64,000 bases of DNA from Cymbidium sinense (lineage: Eukaryota > Streptophyta > Magnoliopsida > Asparagales > Orchidaceae), in contig CM038228.1 in NCBI GenBank assembly GCA_021442155.1, positions 83,209,095-83,273,094 on the forward strand. The letters run 5' to 3'. Below, one piece after another: positions 61,515 to 64,000 of this stretch; position 1 is the first letter of the stretch, and each line of letters begins with the position of its first letter. A program made the position numbers and the translations under genes. Below the pieces are notes generated by a model, which saw nothing but the letters and a program-made list of their open reading frames with translations, was not told where the DNA came from and did no database searches.

Positions 61515-62317
61515 CTTATTTAGATCTTAGAAAGTCTGAGGATTTGGCCATTCTTCTTTCTAACTAGGCTAATGTTGGTTACCCAATTTGCATACTTCTC
61601 CTACCGGATGAAGCCTGCTTCAATCAATTTCTTAGTTTTTGCAATTACCTATTCTTCAATCTCCATTCTCATTTACCTAGGAGCTTGCTTAACGGGGCAT
61701 TACATCAGGTTTAATAGCTAGTTTATGAACTGCTATATTAGGGGATAAGCCTGGCATTTCAGAATAAGCAATCTCAGAATTCATAAAGTAGCATTTTTAG
61801 CTCTTCAACTTTCTCATCAGGCAGAAGGGCACTAACGAAAGTTGGACGGGGATCATCCTCAGCCCCTAGGTTGACTTCTATTAAGTTCATCCATAGTAGC
61901 TATTTGTCAACCATCTTCAAATTCTTCATGTGTGGGCTTGGCTTCTACTTCATCATCAATTTTAAGAAGAATTTCATGAGAATCATCTTGTTGATCACTA
62001 TGAGTCTTGATCTCAGCTTCTTTTATACTATAATAGGCTCTATCTTGATGAGATTTGTGGATTAACCCTATACCTTTAGTGATAAACTTATCACTTCTTC
62101 ATGATGTTTGAGGACTTCTTTGGCTCTACATCTTGTTAAAGACTTGAGTCCTATGTTTAGTAGTTCCCATATGAATTTCAAGTTTATGCATCATTCTTCA
62201 TAATTTCTATGGATAGTATATTGGTATTCTTGTTGGTGCTATCTCATCAAAACTTTTATATTGAGCAGGCTGTTTAAAATCTTGAGACTGAGACTCTTCA
62301 GATTTGTAAAATAGAGA

Positions 62318-62911
62318 TCATGTTCCCCCACTCTCACTCAATGGTGGCACATAGAATATTATCAATTCTTCAATATCATGAACCTCCAGTGGAGTGATTT
62401 CTTTGAAGCACTGTTGAGGGATGGGTATAATTTTGAGTGAGTCATTTGACTTTGTCAAGTGAGCTATCCTCCTTGATGCAACCATCTGAACTCTATTTCC
62501 ATAAGTAGATTCAAAATCATAGTCTAAATCAGAATCACTTATTTCATATTTTATCTTTCTTGAAAGCTTATAAGTTCCCTTAGGTTTGACAGACATATCT
62601 TCTTCTACTTCCATGTCACTTCCAAAATGAGGAACTAGTTCTCTTGACTTAGGTACAGAATCGAGTGCTTTAGGGAGAGTTAGCATTACCTTCTTTCTTC
62701 CTCTTTGCTTCTGATCTTTCACTTTGTGAAATTGCTTTTTAGCTCCTGTAGTGGATGATACCACTTCAAGAGGCTTTATTAGCTTAGGCTCTTTGAGGAT
62801 GAAATATTTTGCATCTTCATAAATCTTTGCTTCATTGATAAAGAATGGTTGTAGGTTATCAGGAATTCTAAATTCTTCTCCATCTTTTAGATACTTCATA
62901 TATTGATGCAT
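62318..62911 (-). CDS. Open frame of unknown function between Tat protease and RT
   Basis: A 197-residue hydrophilic frame without a known domain. It is rich in Lys and acidic residues: a Lys/Arg-rich centre (KDQKQRGRKKVMLTLPKALD), then an acidic block around ISDSDLDYDFESTYGNRVQM. It sits where Tat elements have a linker between protease and reverse transcriptase, so it is probably part of the polyprotein and not a separate gene. Its continuous opening in an otherwise broken element is notable. Confidence 0.55.
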   Translation of the reverse strand: MHQYMKYLKDGEEFRIPDNLQPFFINEAKIYEDAKYFILKEPKLIKPLEVVSSTTGAKKQFHKVKDQKQRGRKKVMLTLPKALDSVPKSRELVPHFGSDMEVEEDMSVKPKGTYKLSRKIKYEISDSDLDYDFESTYGNRVQMVASRRIAHLTKSNDSLKIIPIPQQCFKEITPLEVHDIEELIIFYVPPLSESGGT

Positions 62912-63042
62912 GGTTTATGGGACCATTCCATACTCATGCAGCCACAGCCAGCCCAAGAGGGCTCTACATCGATTACATGAAACTTGGCTTATGTATATAA
63001 ATCCTTGAACTTGAGCGAAAGAATAAAAGAACCTAGAGTTTT

Positions 63043-63357
63043 CTACCCCATTTTATTAAATCCATGGGCCATCAATTTATCTCTCCCAAGATGTTGGATA
63101 TCGAGTGAAAATCCTCCCAATACCTTTAGACTCATAAGATTGATAGAAGAAGTTGGATCAATCAATATTCGATTGATCGAGATGCCATCACTCTCTACAG
63201 TAACATAAAGAGGATGATTATGATCTGCTGTTCCCAACATAAGATCTTCTTCAGAAAATGTGATTACTTGGAGATCTTGAGTTTGCAATGCTTTAGTCAT
63301 GCATTTTTTAGCAAAGTAAGCTTCATAATTTTTCAGATCTTTTAGAGCCTGTATCAA
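63043..63357 (-). pseudogene. Tat protease, altered active site
   Basis: The 104-residue frame contains VTFSEEDLMLG, HNHPLYVTVESDGISINRIL and IDPTSSINLM. The last is the retropepsin D-T/S-G-S/S-type motif, here D-P-T-S-S with the Gly replaced by Thr. Downstream, HLGRDKLMAHGF fits the usual fold. It is cut off at both sides by stops. Confidence 0.65.
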
Positions 63358-64000
63358 AGTTTCTCAGAGATTTTTTAATATCAAGAGAGCCTCATACACT
63401 CTTAATTATGCAAGGATCTTTCTCAGATGTGATAGATATTATCTTCTCTTTTGATTTATGCTTTATTATGGGATTTATGGGAATGATATCTTCATTGACT
63501 TCAATTTATTTGCCTTTGTCTTTATTTGCATTTCTCTTCTTTGATGAAGGTGGTATGACTTTACCACTTCTCAACTGAACTTGAATCACCTTATCTTGCT
63601 TAGATTCTTTTGAAGAGATAATTTCTTTAAATTCCCTTCTTATTCTGGAAGATTAGCCAAATGGGCTAGACTCATTTTTTAATGTCATATGTTTCATATG
63701 TGAGGATATCAATGAGTCTGACTCTTCTTCATCAGGAAAACATAGTTCTTCATCTGAACTATTATTGTCATGTTGAGTCATTAAACAAAATTCAGGCATT
63801 AGTTCCTCAGGCTCTTCTTGATTTCTTGATAAGAATTTTGATGAGTTAGTCGAGTTTGTCTGACTACCCTTATTATCTCAGAGTAACCGATGTTAAAGAA
63901 TATTTGACATCACACAGATAATTCAGTATGTCTCTACTGGGCAAGATTCACCATTATCTTCTTCATCTAATTCAGCAATGCAAAGTTTAGGCATGAAGTC
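63358..64000 (-). other. Tat upstream part, gag-protease junction, degenerate
   Basis: No clear domain is readable. It should hold the end of gag and the start of the protease, but the frames are broken and the window ends here. Confidence 0.45.

Larger units (their letters stand above)
54844..64000 (-). mobile_element. Ty3/gypsy retrotransposon, Tat lineage, decayed, cut by the window edge
   Basis: On the minus strand the order is protease, RT, RNase H, archaeal-type RNase H and integrase, then a long 3' region. The extra RNase H places it in the Tat lineage. Gag and the 5' LTR lie beyond 64000. All domains carry stops or frameshifts. The 3' side (54844-58520) is rich in tandem repeats. The GC-rich part at about 54844-55430 begins with TG on the plus strand and may be the 3' LTR, but no second LTR is in the window to confirm it, so the low boundary is an estimate. 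Confidence 0.75.

Overview
This window is plant nuclear DNA. It is AT-rich and intron-bearing. It holds plant-type leucine-rich-repeat receptor kinase genes, a plant BOR-type boron transporter gene, and typical plant transposons: L1 and RTE LINEs, a Ty3/gypsy element of the Tat lineage with two RNase H domains, a Ty1/copia relic, a hAT non-autonomous element and MITEs. The species cannot be fixed from sequence alone; any angiosperm with an AT-rich genome fits. I saw no tRNA, rRNA or CRISPR, and no bacterial operon structure.

Layout. 1-4.6 kb is AT-rich non-coding DNA with a compact GC-rich hairpin cluster (1242-1515) and one MITE. 4.6-17.2 kb holds two broken same-strand LRR receptor kinase genes of the Xa21/FLS2/EFR type (non-RD kinase). 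A 5'-truncated L1 LINE, simple repeats and a four-copy W-box-containing repeat lie between them. 18.3-20.0 kb is a partial second copy of the boron transporter promoter and leader region, followed by an RTE LINE fragment. 23.4-51.0 kb, minus strand, is one boron transporter gene with about 14 recognisable exons. It is damaged by frameshifts, a stop codon, a hAT element inside an exon and several intron insertions. Two near-full-length L1 elements sit in opposite orientation on either side of one exon and make a giant inverted repeat (24.4-31.2 and 32.2-38.4 kb). 51.4-54.4 kb is a nearly complete RTE LINE lying just upstream of the boron transporter TATA box. From about 54.8 kb to the window edge is a minus-strand Tat-lineage Ty3/gypsy element with a tandem-repeat-rich 3' region and degenerate protease, RT, RNase H, archaeal-type RNase H and integrase domains.

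How it fits together. This looks like a decaying immune-receptor cluster next to a boron transporter pseudogene. The most unusual points are the head-to-head L1 pair enclosing an exon, the regularly spaced W-box array 130-200 bp upstream of a receptor-kinase start codon, the duplicated boron transporter promoter in which one copy keeps a TATA box and the other lost it, and the hAT insertion with a perfect 8-bp target duplication inside an exon. No gene in the window looks fully intact. The best-preserved reading frames belong to the minus-strand L1 (reverse transcriptase and RNase H). Some single-base frameshifts at homopolymers could be assembly errors rather than true decay.
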